From contig NZ_SRKY01000003.1 in the NCBI RefSeq assembly GCF_004803475.1, positions 434,001 to 498,000 of the forward strand: a stretch of DNA of 64,000 nt. Reading direction: 5' to 3'. Shown one piece after another: positions 1-9,307 of the stretch. The stretch comes from Aliishimia ponticola. Lineage in GTDB: Bacteria; Pseudomonadota; Alphaproteobacteria; Rhodobacterales; Rhodobacteraceae. The position numbers and the translations under genes were made by a program. How positions within the stretch are numbered: the first letter of the stretch is position 1; each line of letters begins with the position of its first letter. Under the pieces are notes generated by a model. It searched no databases and was not told the origin of the DNA. It saw nothing but the letters and a program-made list of their open reading frames with translations.

Positions 1-1313
1 TCAATGACGAATTCGAGGCGGGCAAGGAATACAAGCCGAACAAGGCCGATTGGCTGGATGGCCGGTGGTCGCATCTGGACCGCAACACCGAAGACTACGT
101 GCGCGGCCAGACGGCGATCAAGCCGGAAACCATGGAAGAGGTCGGCAAGGCGCTTGTCTCGGTCCCCGAAGGCTATCCGATCCACAAGACGGTCGCCCGC
201 CTGCTGGATACCCGCAAGAAGATGTTCGACACGGGCGAGGGTTTCGACTGGGCCACGGGCGAGGCATTGGCCTTTGGCTCTTTGCTGACAGAAGGGTATC
301 CGGTGCGCCTGTCGGGGCAGGATTCCACCCGCGGCACGTTCTCGCAGCGCCATTCGGGCATTGTCGATCAGGAAACCGAAGAACGGTACTATTCGCTCAA
401 CCACATTCGCGCTGGCCAGTCCCGCTATGAGGTGATCGATTCCGCGCTGTCGGAATATGCGGTGCTTGGCTTTGAATATGGCTACTCGATGGCGGAGCCC
501 AACGCCCTGACCATGTGGGAAGCGCAGTTCGGCGACTTTGCCAATGGCGCGCAGATCATGTTCGACCAGTTCGTGTCGTCAGGCGAATCCAAATGGCTGC
601 GGATGTCCGGGCTGGTCTGCCTGCTGCCCCACGGGTTCGAAGGTCAAGGGCCGGAACACTCCTCTGCACGGCTTGAGCGGTTCTTGCAGATGTGCGGTCA
701 GGACAACTGGATCGTTGCCAACTGCTCGACCCCTGCGAACTATTTCCACATCCTGCGCCGCCAGTTGCACCGCGATTTCCGCAAGCCGCTGATCCTGATG
801 ACGCCGAAATCGCTGTTGCGGCACAAACTGGCGGTCAGCCGGGCCGAGGATTTCACCACGGGCTCCAGCTTCCACCGCGTTCTTTGGGACGATGCGCAGC
901 ATGGCAATTCGGACACCAAGCTTGTGGCCGATGACAAGATCAAGCGGGTCGTCATGTGTTCGGGCAAGGTCTATTACGACCTGCTCGAAGAACGCGACGC
1001 GCGCGGCATCGACGACATCTATTTGCTGCGGATCGAACAGTTCTATCCGTTCCCGGCGCAATCGGTCGTGCATGAACTGGAACGGTTCAAGCAGGCCGAC
1101 ATGGTCTGGTGTCAGGAAGAACCCAAGAACCAGGGGGCCTGGACCTTTATCGAGCCGAACCTCGAATGGGTTCTGAACCGTATCAAAGCGGATCACCTGC
1201 GCCCGACTTATGTGGGTCGCGCCACCTCCGCCTCGCCCGCGACGGGCCTGGCCAGCCAACACAAAGCTCAACAGCAGGCGCTCGTGAACGACGCGCTGAC
1301 GATCGAAGGATAA
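1..1313 (+). CDS. sucA: 2-oxoglutarate dehydrogenase E1 (C-terminal part)
   Basis: This is the last 436 residues of the thiamine-diphosphate-dependent E1 subunit of 2-oxoglutarate dehydrogenase. E1 decarboxylates 2-oxoglutarate and passes the succinyl group to E2 lipoate in the TCA cycle. The gene enters from the left edge in the frame starting at base 3, so its N-terminus is outside the window. The visible part opens with KADWLDGRW and contains the transketolase-like pyrimidine-binding region with GFEGQGPEHSSARLERF. It ends in the usual C-terminal domain with TYVGRATSASPATG. The TAA stop is 6 bases before sucB, as in a standard sucAB operon. Confidence 0.97.
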   Translation, partial: NDEFEAGKEYKPNKADWLDGRWSHLDRNTEDYVRGQTAIKPETMEEVGKALVSVPEGYPIHKTVARLLDTRKKMFDTGEGFDWATGEALAFGSLLTEGYPVRLSGQDSTRGTFSQRHSGIVDQETEERYYSLNHIRAGQSRYEVIDSALSEYAVLGFEYGYSMAEPNALTMWEAQFGDFANGAQIMFDQFVSSGESKWLRMSGLVCLLPHGFEGQGPEHSSARLERFLQMCGQDNWIVANCSTPANYFHILRRQLHRDFRKPLILMTPKSLLRHKLAVSRAEDFTTGSSFHRVLWDDAQHGNSDTKLVADDKIKRVVMCSGKVYYDLLEERDARGIDDIYLLRIEQFYPFPAQSVVHELERFKQADMVWCQEEPKNQGAWTFIEPNLEWVLNRIKADHLRPTYVGRATSASPATGLASQHKAQQQALVNDALTIEG

Positions 1314-1319
1314 GACCTC

Positions 1320-2861
1320 ATGACGACTGAAGTCCGCGTTCCCACGCTTGGCGAATCCGTGACCGAGGCCACTGTGGCCACATGGTTCAAGAAACCCGGT
1401 GACAGTGTCGCCGTTGACGAGATGCTGTGCGAGCTTGAAACCGACAAGGTGACGGTCGAAGTGCCCTCCCCCGCGGCGGGCACCTTGGGCGAAATCGTCG
1501 CGGCCGAGGGCGAGACCGTTGGTGTTGACGCGCTGTTGGCCACGATCACCGAGGCGGGCGCAGGCGATGCCCCCGCTGCCAAGCCTGCTGCGAAGGAAGA
1601 CGCCGCATCCGAGGCCCCTGCGCAAGGCGGCGGCGATACGGTCGATGTGATGGTTCCGACGCTGGGCGAATCCGTGACCGAAGCGACCGTGTCCTCCTGG
1701 TTCAAGGCGGTTGGCGACAGCGTATCGCGCGACGAGATGCTGTGCGAACTGGAAACCGACAAGGTATCCGTCGAAGTGCCCGCCCCCGCTGACGGGGTGC
1801 TGGCGGAAATCGTGGCGCCCGAAGGCACGACTGTCGATGCCTCGGCAAAACTGGCGGTGATCTCCAGCTCTGGCGCGGCGCCGGCTGCGGGCAAAACCGA
1901 CACGGCCCCGGCGGATGGCAAGCAATATTCCCTGCCCGAAGCAGGCACGCCCAACCTCAGCAAGGACGTCAAGGATGGCCCGGCGGCTGAAAAAGCGATG
2001 ACCGAAGCCGGTCTGAGCCGCGATCAGGTGCAAGGCACCGGCCGCGATGGTCGCGCCACCAAGGAAGATGTCGCCAAGGCGGCTGCCGCTGCGGCGTCTG
2101 CCACCTCTGCGGCACCGGCCCCTGCCGCCGCGCCGCGTGGCCCTGTCGCCGCCGAAGATGAGGCCCGCGAAGAACGCGTGAAGATGACGCGCCTGCGTCA
2201 GACCATCGCGCGCCGCCTCAAGGACAGCCAGAACACCGCCGCGATGCTGACCACCTATAACGAGGTCGACATGACCGAGGTCATGGCGCTGCGGAACGAA
2301 TACAAGGATCTGTTCCTGAAGAAACACGGTGTGAAGCTGGGCTTCATGTCCTTCTTCACCAAGGCGTGCTGCCACGCGCTCAAGGAAGTGCCGGAAGTCA
2401 ACGCCGAGATCGACGGCACCGATATCGTCTACAAGAATTTCGTGCATATGGGCATCGCTGCCGGTACGCCGACCGGTCTTGTGGTGCCGGTGATCCGGGA
2501 TGCGGACAACCTGTCCTTCGCCGATATCGAAAAGCAGATCGCTGAAAAAGGCGCCCGCGCCCGCGACGGCAAGCTGTCCATGGCGGAAATGCAGGGCGGC
2601 ACCTTCACGATCTCGAACGGTGGCGTCTATGGCTCGCTCATGTCCTCGCCGATCCTGAACCCGCCGCAATCCGGTATCCTCGGCATGCACAAGATTCAGG
2701 ACCGCCCGATGGTCATCAATGGCGAGATCAAGATCCGCCCGATGATGTATCTGGCCCTGTCCTACGATCACCGGATCGTGGACGGCAAAGGCGCGGTCAC
2801 CTTCCTTGTGCGCGTCAAGGAAGCGCTGGAAGATCCGCGCCGCCTGCTGATGGATCTGTAA
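1320..2861 (+). CDS. sucB: dihydrolipoyllysine succinyltransferase E2 of 2-oxoglutarate dehydrogenase, two lipoyl domains
   Basis: This 513-residue E2 core subunit transfers succinyl groups from lipoate to CoA. Two lipoyl domains are visible at about residues 1-78 and 107-183, each with an ETDK motif placing the lipoylated lysines at K43 and K148. Ala/Pro-rich linkers separate them. A peripheral-subunit-binding domain follows at about 205-250, then the CoA-acyltransferase domain, with the catalytic motif DHRIVDG (H484, D488) near the C-terminus. Many OdhB/SucB proteins carry a single lipoyl domain, so the duplication makes this one long. The ATG is six bases after the sucA stop. Confidence 0.97.
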   Translation: MTTEVRVPTLGESVTEATVATWFKKPGDSVAVDEMLCELETDKVTVEVPSPAAGTLGEIVAAEGETVGVDALLATITEAGAGDAPAAKPAAKEDAASEAPAQGGGDTVDVMVPTLGESVTEATVSSWFKAVGDSVSRDEMLCELETDKVSVEVPAPADGVLAEIVAPEGTTVDASAKLAVISSSGAAPAAGKTDTAPADGKQYSLPEAGTPNLSKDVKDGPAAEKAMTEAGLSRDQVQGTGRDGRATKEDVAKAAAAAASATSAAPAPAAAPRGPVAAEDEAREERVKMTRLRQTIARRLKDSQNTAAMLTTYNEVDMTEVMALRNEYKDLFLKKHGVKLGFMSFFTKACCHALKEVPEVNAEIDGTDIVYKNFVHMGIAAGTPTGLVVPVIRDADNLSFADIEKQIAEKGARARDGKLSMAEMQGGTFTISNGGVYGSLMSSPILNPPQSGILGMHKIQDRPMVINGEIKIRPMMYLALSYDHRIVDGKGAVTFLVRVKEALEDPRRLLMDL

Positions 2862-2898
2862 CAAACTCTCGGCGGCTGCGTTTTCGCCCTTTACGGAA

Positions 2899-3786
2899 AT
2901 GCAGTCGCCGCATCAGGTAATGACCTCTCAAACGCCCCCTCCCCCCCTGCGTACCGGACGCCTGTTCCGGCACCCGCCCCTGCGGCGCGCGGGGCGTGAA
3001 CGGGCAGCACAAGCCTATTGGGCGGCCTATCAGGACCGGTTCGAGAAACACGCCGACATGGTCGCGTGGCTGGATGCGATCACGATGCCCGCGTCCGGCA
3101 ATTGGGTCTATGGCCGAATTCCAAAGACCGGCACGAATTCCGTGCTTGCCGCGCTGCATCAGCTTGAATTCGGCGCGCCGATTTCCACCTCGATCTCGGA
3201 AGAGAACAACACATCACCCGACACGGCGCCGCACCATCTGGACGAGGCCGGGGTGTTCATGTCCACCCTGCAAACCCAGCATACGCCGGCCGTTCTGGAA
3301 AACGCCTTTCGCTTTACCGTCCTGCGCGACCCGGTCAAACGCGCGCTGTCCAGCTTTCTTTACTTGGGCCGCTCCCACGTGCTTGCCACGCGCCAGCTTG
3401 CCCCTGTCCGGCTGAGGATGAGCGCGGAAACCGGCTTTGACTGGAACAAGGATGCCCACACGCGCAAGGGCTTTGAAATGATGCTGGATTTCATCGAATC
3501 CATGCAATCCATCAGCCGCCTTCGGCTGGATCGCCACATCGCGCCGCAGACGGCCTCGATGGACCCGTCGATCTTTCGTCCGCACCTGACAGGGCGCACC
3601 GAGGAGATGGGCAGTTTCCTTGCGCAATTGTCAGACCACTTTGGGGCGGAACTGCCGCAGAAAATCGCCAAGTCCAAGCGCAATCAAACGCCAAAGCCGG
3701 AAACGGCCATCCGGCTTACGAAGGCAATCCGCAGCCGGGTAGAGACCATTTTCGCGGCGGACATGGAATGGTATGACAGCCTATGA
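2899..3786 (+). CDS. sulfotransferase family protein
   Basis: The 295-residue product resembles the membrane or Golgi-type sulfotransferase family (Sulfotransfer_2), which uses PAPS as sulfate donor. The 5'-phosphosulfate loop is visible as GRIPKTGTNSV, and a 3'-phosphate-binding segment as LRDPVKRALSSFLYLGR. No signal peptide is evident. An in-frame ATG at 2920 is an alternative start, and neither start has a strong ribosome binding site. The gene lies between sucB and lpd on the same strand and overlaps the next gene by four bases (ATGA). The acceptor substrate cannot be told from sequence. Confidence 0.75.
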   Translation: MQSPHQVMTSQTPPPPLRTGRLFRHPPLRRAGRERAAQAYWAAYQDRFEKHADMVAWLDAITMPASGNWVYGRIPKTGTNSVLAALHQLEFGAPISTSISEENNTSPDTAPHHLDEAGVFMSTLQTQHTPAVLENAFRFTVLRDPVKRALSSFLYLGRSHVLATRQLAPVRLRMSAETGFDWNKDAHTRKGFEMMLDFIESMQSISRLRLDRHIAPQTASMDPSIFRPHLTGRTEEMGSFLAQLSDHFGAELPQKIAKSKRNQTPKPETAIRLTKAIRSRVETIFAADMEWYDSL

Positions 3787-4331
3787 CCCGCGCCAGATCA
3801 TACGCCAATGCGATTTCCGCGCGCCGCCGCTTTGCGCTGCCGGATTATCCGACGCTGGCCGACAAGGGGTTCGACGGCGACTATGTCTCGCCGATCCAGA
3901 TGACCTCTGGTGCGCTCGATGGTCCGTTGCTGATCTCGAAGGATTGGCTCGACGCACCGTCCGTGGACCGGCACCGCGCAGAGTTGCAGCAGCAGGGGTA
4001 TCTTCGCGGCAATCCATTCAACCGCGTGATCGACCTGACGCTTGGGCTTCTTGGATTGCGCCGCGCACAAATCTACATCACGCCGGTGTTTCACCTGCTG
4101 ACCCCGCGCCGCTCCAGCCAGATTCCGGCCGCCCATGCGCGCGCCAGTTTCGAAGCGGTGGGACAGTATGAATTGATGGGCCGCCGGCCTGTCGCTCTTG
4201 GCACCGACAGCGCGCGCGTGCTGCGCTTTTTCGGGATCGACCACGTGACCGCGCCGCACCCGTCCGCCCGGATCGGCAGCTATGCTGCGCGCGCCGAACA
4301 AATTGCATCGGCAGTGGAGGCCGCATCATGA
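3783..4331 (+). CDS. hypothetical protein, possibly uracil-DNA-glycosylase-like
   Basis: The 182-residue protein is not confidently recognised. Its start overlaps the sulfotransferase stop by four bases and its stop overlaps the MAPEG start, so it is translationally coupled on both sides. The C-terminal part reads like a small alpha/beta domain, with GRRPVALGTDSARVLRFFGI followed by an HPSAR motif. That loosely recalls the catalytic His-Pro-Ser segment of uracil-DNA glycosylase folds, but this is only a resemblance by eye. Coupling to a sulfotransferase could equally suggest a role in carbohydrate or small-molecule modification. Confidence 0.6.
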   Translation: MTRARSYANAISARRRFALPDYPTLADKGFDGDYVSPIQMTSGALDGPLLISKDWLDAPSVDRHRAELQQQGYLRGNPFNRVIDLTLGLLGLRRAQIYITPVFHLLTPRRSSQIPAAHARASFEAVGQYELMGRRPVALGTDSARVLRFFGIDHVTAPHPSARIGSYAARAEQIASAVEAAS

Positions 4332-4717
4332 CCCCCGAATTGACCGTTCTGACGCTGGCAGGATTGCTGCAAGTGCTGCAGTTCATCCTGTATTCCGCAA
4401 CCGCGCAACGCGCAGTCGGCAAGACCTATGCCCTGTCTCCGCGCGACACGCCGCGCGAGCTTTCGGGAACGGCGGGCCGCGCGCAGCGGGCGATGAACAA
4501 CCACTACGAGGCGTTGATCCTGTTCGGCATCGCCGCGCTGGTCATCGGCGTATCCGGCCAATCCACCGGCTTCACCGCCACCTGCGCATGGGTCTACCTG
4601 ATCGCGCGCGTGCTCTACGTGCCGGCCTATCTTCTGGGCTGGGTGCCGTGGCGTAGCCTGATCTGGATGGTCGGCCTTGGCGCGACAATCCTTATGCTGA
4701 TCGCGGCGCTGATATGA
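4328..4717 (+). CDS. MAPEG family membrane protein
   Basis: The 129-residue protein has four predicted membrane segments. It carries the MAPEG-family signature region RAQRAMNNHYEAL in the loop before the third segment. MAPEG proteins include glutathione-dependent membrane transferases; the bacterial members near lpd are of unknown function. The start overlaps the preceding gene by four bases. A MAPEG gene next to lpd is something I associate with Rhodobacterales, which supports the call. Confidence 0.85.
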   Translation: MTPELTVLTLAGLLQVLQFILYSATAQRAVGKTYALSPRDTPRELSGTAGRAQRAMNNHYEALILFGIAALVIGVSGQSTGFTATCAWVYLIARVLYVPAYLLGWVPWRSLIWMVGLGATILMLIAALI

Positions 4718-4783
4718 GCGCTGCACCCAATCGACATCCAAGCGGCGTCGAAGCGACGTCCAAATTTTAAGGAGATTTCCCTC

Positions 4784-6172
4784 ATGGCATCCTATGATGT
4801 GATCGTCATCGGTTCCGGCCCCGGCGGCTATGTCAGCGCGATCCGTTGCGCGCAGCTGGGCCTCAAGACGGCCTGTGTCGAAGGGCGCGAGACGCTGGGC
4901 GGCACCTGCCTGAACGTGGGCTGCATCCCGTCCAAGGCGCTGCTGCATGCCTCGCATATGCTGCACGAGGCCGAGCATAACTTTGCCGCCATGGGTCTGA
5001 AGGGCAAGTCGCCTTCCGTCGATTGGAAGCAGATGCTGACCTACAAGGAAGAGACCATCGGTCAGAATACCAAGGGTGTCGAATTCCTGTTCAAGAAGAA
5101 CAAGATCGACTGGCTGAAAGGCTGGGGATCGATCCCCGAGGCGGGCAAGGTCAAGGTCGGTGACGAAGTGCATGAGGCCAAGAACATCATCATCGCGACC
5201 GGGTCCGAGGCGTCCTCGCTCCCCGGTGTGGAGATTGACGAAAAGATCGTCGTGACCTCCACCGGTGCGCTGGAACTGCCGAAAGTGCCCAAGAAGATGG
5301 TCGTGATCGGTGCGGGCGTCATCGGGCTGGAACTGGGGTCTGTCTATTCCCGTCTGGGCGCGGAAGTGACCGTTGTCGAATACCTTGATGTGGTGACGCC
5401 GGGCATGGATGGCGAGGTGCAAAAGACCTTCCAGAGACTGCTCAAGAAGCAGGGGCTGGAATTCATCATGGGCGCTGCCGTGCAATCGGTCGAAACCATG
5501 AAGACCAAGGCAAAGGTCAACTACAAGCTGCGCAAGGATGACAGCGATCACACCATCGACGCGGATGTGGTTCTGGTCGCGACGGGCCGCAAACCTTACA
5601 CCGACGGGCTGGGGCTTGAGGCGCTTGGCGTCGAATTGTCAGAGCGCGGTCAGGTCAAGGTGGGCAAGGACTGGCAGACCAATGTCAAAGGCATCTACGC
5701 CATCGGTGACTGCATCGACGGGCCGATGCTGGCCCACAAGGCCGAAGATGAAGGCATGGCCGCCGCCGAGCAGGTCGCGGGCAAGCATGGCCATGTCAAC
5801 TATGGTGTCATTCCCGGCGTGATCTACACCCACCCCGAGGTCGCCAATGTCGGCGCGACGGAAGAGCAACTGAAAGAAGCGGGCACGCCCTACAAGGTCG
5901 GCAAGTTCTCCTTCATGGGCAATGGCCGTGCGCGGGCGAATTTCGCGGCCGAAGGCTTTGTGAAGATCATCGCGCATAAGGAAACCGACCGCATTCTTGG
6001 CGCGCATATTGTCGGCCCGGCGGCGGGTGATTTGATCCACGAGATTTGCGTGGGGATGGAATTCGGCGCGTCGGCCGAGGATATCGCACTGACCTGCCAC
6101 GCGCACCCGACTTATTCCGAAGCGGTCCGCGAAGCGGCGCTGGCCTGCGGCGACGGGGCGATCCACGCCTAA
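4784..6172 (+). CDS. lpd: dihydrolipoyl dehydrogenase (E3)
   Basis: This 462-residue FAD/NAD flavoprotein reoxidises dihydrolipoamide for 2-oxoglutarate dehydrogenase. The FAD-binding GSGPGG motif is at residues 10-15. The redox disulfide is [13 protein letters not shown] (C42/C47). A second Rossmann motif, [14 protein letters not shown], binds NAD. The C-terminal HPTYSE (H441, E446) is the proton-transfer dyad. An AAGGAG ribosome binding site lies about 9 bases before the ATG. The gene closes the suc gene group and is followed by a hairpin terminator. Confidence 0.97.
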   Translation: MASYDVIVIGSGPGGYVSAIRCAQLGLKTACVEGRETLGGTCLNVGCIPSKALLHASHMLHEAEHNFAAMGLKGKSPSVDWKQMLTYKEETIGQNTKGVEFLFKKNKIDWLKGWGSIPEAGKVKVGDEVHEAKNIIIATGSEASSLPGVEIDEKIVVTSTGALELPKVPKKMVVIGAGVIGLELGSVYSRLGAEVTVVEYLDVVTPGMDGEVQKTFQRLLKKQGLEFIMGAAVQSVETMKTKAKVNYKLRKDDSDHTIDADVVLVATGRKPYTDGLGLEALGVELSERGQVKVGKDWQTNVKGIYAIGDCIDGPMLAHKAEDEGMAAAEQVAGKHGHVNYGVIPGVIYTHPEVANVGATEEQLKEAGTPYKVGKFSFMGNGRARANFAAEGFVKIIAHKETDRILGAHIVGPAAGDLIHEICVGMEFGASAEDIALTCHAHPTYSEAVREAALACGDGAIHA

Positions 6173-6182
6173 CTAAAGTTCT

Positions 6183-6220
6183 GCCGCGTCCGATCCCCAT
6201 CGGGCGCGGCGCCTTTCGCC
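6183..6220. terminator. hairpin terminator between lpd and the convergent flavoprotein gene
   Basis: A 12-base stem (6183-6194 with 6199-6210, one G-T pair) with a CCCC loop sits directly after the lpd stop. It is followed by a short T-containing stretch. It lies between convergent genes and could end transcription from both sides. The T-run is weak. Confidence 0.65.
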
Positions 6221-6822
6221 TACCACATGCGGGGTTTGGCGTTCTCGATATAGGTGCGATCATAATCCGGCCCGCCATGCGCGCCTTGCGACATATCGGC
6301 AAGGATTTCGCCGACTGTCGGCAGCCCCGCGCGATCATCCCGGTTCCACAAATCCGCCCGCAGCAATGCCTTGGCGCACTGGGTATAGACCTCGGCCACA
6401 TTCAGGACGATCACCGTCGCGGGCAACTTGTCCCCCTTGGCAAAACGCGCGCGCATCTGCGCATCGTCGGTCAGCCAAGCACGGCCATTCACGCGAACCG
6501 TCGTCGTGCTGCCCGGCACCATGAACAACAGCGCCGCCCGACCATCCGCCACGATATCGCGCAGACAATCGAGCCGGTTATTCCCCCGCCAATCGGGCAT
6601 CAGGATGCGTTCTGGCGTATCGATTTCGACCACAGGGCCATCATCACCGCGCGGGCTGCCATGGACACCGTCCGGCCCGCTGGTGGACAGGATACAAAAC
6701 CGCGCCTGTTCGATCCACGCCGCATAAAGCGGTGTCAGCCGCGGCGCGACCTTGACCAGCGCCGCAGGAACCGCCGCGGGATACAGCGCCTCCAATTCCG
6801 CGATGTCGTCAATCTTGCGCAT
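6220..6822 (-). CDS. pyridoxamine 5'-phosphate oxidase-family FMN-binding protein
   Basis: The 200-residue protein matches the PPOX-type split-barrel flavoproteins of the MSMEG_1061-like group. Visible family features are ARFCILSTSGPDGVHGSPRGD, with the FMN-contacting region near residues 40-65, then RGNNRLDCLRDIVADGRAAL and a C-terminal LADMSQGAHGG segment. The substrate is unknown; relatives are often annotated as general FMN-dependent oxidoreductases. The start overlaps the 3' end of plsC by 14 bases, so it is the last gene of the ftsEX-plsC operon. Confidence 0.85.
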   Translation of the reverse strand: MRKIDDIAELEALYPAAVPAALVKVAPRLTPLYAAWIEQARFCILSTSGPDGVHGSPRGDDGPVVEIDTPERILMPDWRGNNRLDCLRDIVADGRAALLFMVPGSTTTVRVNGRAWLTDDAQMRARFAKGDKLPATVIVLNVAEVYTQCAKALLRADLWNRDDRAGLPTVGEILADMSQGAHGGPDYDRTYIENAKPRMW

Positions 6823-7534
6823 TGAACCCGGCCTCTTGCATCAAGGCATCGGTGCTGCTTTCGATCTCACGCTCCAGCGTCGCCATGAAAGCGCCGCGCT
6901 CCATGCCCGGTTCAATGGCCGGCAGGAATTCGACCACCGCAAGCCCCGGCTTGCGCAGGATGCCTTTCCGGGGCCAGAACAGCCCCACATTGGTCGCCGT
7001 GGGCACGCAGCGTTGGCCCAGCTGTTCGTACAGGATCGCGGTTCCGATCTTGTAGGGTTTCTTATCCCCCGGTGCGACCCGTGTGCCTTGCGGATAGATC
7101 ACCAACTGGCCCGGCTCCGCCCGGCCTGCTTCCACATCGCGCACCATCTTGTCGATCGCCATGCCGCGCTTGCCCCGGTCGACGGGCACGCAGCCAAGCC
7201 GCTTGGCATAGACACCAATGACGGGGGTCCAGAGCAGCTCTCGTTTCATGATGAATTTCGCGGTGGGCAGCGCTTCGAACAACAGCAGGATATCGAAGAA
7301 GCTTTGATGTTTGGCCGCGATCAGAACCTCGTCCTGCGGGATCGGTCCGCGCACCTCGCCGCGCAAGCCGATCATCCAGCGCGCGGTCCAGAATGCCCAG
7401 TGGCAGAAGGTTTTACAGGCGGCGCGCGCCCCTTTGGGCGACAGGATTGCCCATGGCGCAAAGACGATGCCCAAGATCCCCATCACCAGATAAACCTGCA
7501 CGATATAAATCAGCGAGCGGACCCATTGCAGCAT
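6809..7534 (-). CDS. plsC: 1-acyl-sn-glycerol-3-phosphate acyltransferase
   Basis: The 241-residue enzyme acylates lysophosphatidate to phosphatidate at the inner membrane. The HX4D catalytic motif is visible as KHQSFFD, followed by the glycerophosphate-binding CVPVDRGKRG and YPQGTRVAPGDKK motifs. An N-terminal hydrophobic segment anchors the protein. The start chosen at 7534 (MLQWVRSL) overlaps the ftsX stop as TGATG, which fits tight coupling. A longer reading would run into ftsX. Confidence 0.92.
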   Translation of the reverse strand: MLQWVRSLIYIVQVYLVMGILGIVFAPWAILSPKGARAACKTFCHWAFWTARWMIGLRGEVRGPIPQDEVLIAAKHQSFFDILLLFEALPTAKFIMKRELLWTPVIGVYAKRLGCVPVDRGKRGMAIDKMVRDVEAGRAEPGQLVIYPQGTRVAPGDKKPYKIGTAILYEQLGQRCVPTATNVGLFWPRKGILRKPGLAVVEFLPAIEPGMERGAFMATLEREIESSTDALMQEAGFNAQD

Positions 7535-8454
7535 CAGGTCAATCCTCCAAGCGTGCGGCGGGCCGAGGCGCGGGTCGCGATGAAGGCGACGAACGCGGCC
7601 AGAACCGGCACCAGCCAAGGCAAGAACCAATGCCATCCCGCGAACCCCAATCCGGTGAGAATTCCCGCCGAACTGCCGGCAGATGGCAAAAACAAAATCG
7701 CGGCCACGCCAAACAGCGTGCCGATCAACGCGCCCAACCCGGCGCGCAGCGTGAAACGGCGCACGAACGCGCGGGCGATATAGGCATCCGTGGCCCCGAC
7801 AAGGCGCAGCACGGAAATCACCTGCGCGTTGGCGGCAAGCGCGACATTGGCAGCCAGCGTGATCATGGCGCCGGTCGTGGCAAGGATGAGCACCATCGCA
7901 ATCCAGCCCAAGGACCGGAGACGCCCGGCAGCGCGGGTCAGCGGCTCGCGCCAGCGGCGGTGATCGTCCAGCACCGCACCGGGTGCCTCTGCCGCCAGCC
8001 GCAACCGCAGGCCCGCCGGGTCAAAGCTGCCATCGGCGGTTTCTTCGATTTCGATCAAGCGGGGCGCGGGCAATGTGGACAGGTCCAGCCCCTCGCCCAG
8101 CCACGGCGCCAAGAGCGCCTCGTGTTCTTCTGCGGTCAGCGCACGGGCCGAGGCCACACCCGCCGTCGTATCCAGCACGCGCAAAGCCGCCGCGACCTGC
8201 GCATCCTGCTGCCCCGCCGGTGTCACCACGCGGATGGTCGCCCCGGCGGCCAGATCGGCCTCCCAGCGGTCTGCAAGACGGCCCGACGCCAAAGACAAGG
8301 CAAGGGCGAAGACCGCCAGAAACGCCATGGCCGCAGAGGCGAACAAGGTCAGTTGCGCGGTAAAGCCGGACGGCGGCACCACCCGGTCGGATTGCGCTTC
8401 GGCGCCCGTCACGCGGCGCCAGATCGATTTGGGCAAGGACAGAAGCGCGCGCAT
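7534..8454 (-). CDS. ftsX: cell division ABC-type permease FtsX
   Basis: The 306-residue membrane protein pairs with FtsE and couples the divisome to peptidoglycan hydrolase activation. The first membrane helix is near residues 20-50. A periplasmic domain to about residue 160 follows, then three C-terminal membrane helices typical of the FtsX/MacB permease fold. The ATG at 8454 overlaps the ftsE stop as TGATG; a GTG codon immediately upstream (8457) is also possible. The stop overlaps plsC. Confidence 0.93.
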   Translation of the reverse strand: MRALLSLPKSIWRRVTGAEAQSDRVVPPSGFTAQLTLFASAAMAFLAVFALALSLASGRLADRWEADLAAGATIRVVTPAGQQDAQVAAALRVLDTTAGVASARALTAEEHEALLAPWLGEGLDLSTLPAPRLIEIEETADGSFDPAGLRLRLAAEAPGAVLDDHRRWREPLTRAAGRLRSLGWIAMVLILATTGAMITLAANVALAANAQVISVLRLVGATDAYIARAFVRRFTLRAGLGALIGTLFGVAAILFLPSAGSSAGILTGLGFAGWHWFLPWLVPVLAAFVAFIATRASARRTLGGLT

Positions 8455-9170
8455 CACAGGTCCGCCCCCGCCAATTGCACGCGCCGATTGCTGATGCGCA
8501 ACACCCGCGCCTGAACTAGGGCTTTCGCCGCACGGATCAGGCCAAGATCGTGCGTCGCGACGACGATGGTCTTGCCCATCCGGTTGAGTTCAACAAGCAG
8601 GGTCAAAAGCCGCTGCGACATTTCCCAATCGATATTGCCCGTCGGCTCATCCGCCACGACCACGTCCGGCGACAGGATGATGGCGCGGGCTAATGCAGCG
8701 CGCTGACGTTCCCCGCCTGACAGTTCCGGCGGCAGGGCATGGCTGCGATGGGTCAGCCCGACCCAGTTCAAAAGCTCGTCCAGGTTCTGCGCATATGCCC
8801 CGACATCGCGTCCCGACACGATCAGCGGCAGCGCGACGTTTTCAGCCACATCGAGATGATCGAGGAACCGGCAATCCTGATGGACGACCCCCATTTGCCG
8901 CCGCAGCAAGGCAACATCGTTCCGATCCATCTCGGCCAGGGACCGCCCGAACAGACGAATATCGCCCGCTGTCGGCAAAAGATCGCCGTAACACAGCTTG
9001 AGCAGCGTCGTCTTGCCCGCCCCCGAAGGCCCGGTCAGAAAGTGGAAGGAGCCGGGCGCCAATTTCAGCGACACCGACGACAACAACTCACCGCCCCCAT
9101 AATTATAGGCCACATTTTCCAGTTCGATCACGGCCCCGCCACGCTCTTTTCTTGCCCCAACCTGTTCCAT
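8454..9170 (-). CDS. ftsE: cell division ATP-binding protein FtsE
   Basis: The 238-residue ABC ATPase works with FtsX at the division site. Walker A is GPSGAGKTT, the signature is LSGGERQRAALARAI, and Walker B is VVVADEPTGNID with a downstream ATHDLG switch histidine. The N-terminus is about 13 residues longer than usual. The ATG at 9170 is nevertheless supported by a TGAGG ribosome binding site six bases upstream. It is the first gene of the ftsE-ftsX-plsC-flavoprotein operon and is divergent from the zinc-ribbon gene. Confidence 0.95.
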   Translation of the reverse strand: MEQVGARKERGGAVIELENVAYNYGGGELLSSVSLKLAPGSFHFLTGPSGAGKTTLLKLCYGDLLPTAGDIRLFGRSLAEMDRNDVALLRRQMGVVHQDCRFLDHLDVAENVALPLIVSGRDVGAYAQNLDELLNWVGLTHRSHALPPELSGGERQRAALARAIILSPDVVVADEPTGNIDWEMSQRLLTLLVELNRMGKTIVVATHDLGLIRAAKALVQARVLRISNRRVQLAGADL

Positions 9171-9307
9171 TAGTGCCTCAGCGCCAAGGCGGTTACAATG
9201 CCAGCGCAGCGGCAGTTTGCAATTTGCACAACCTTCGGTACAAGATATTGCGAGGCAGTGTGTGCAACGGTCGAGACAAGACCGCGCGAACAGTGGGACC
9301 AGAGTGA

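Noticed and set aside
579-2864. Long minus-strand open frame of about 760 codons opposite sucA/sucB
   Set aside because: It lies antisense to two clear genes, has no recognisable motifs, and arises from the GC-rich third-position bias.
4280-5551. Minus-strand open frame of about 420 codons opposite MAPEG and lpd
   Set aside because: It is antisense to well-recognised genes and has a low-information composition rich in Arg, Gln and His.
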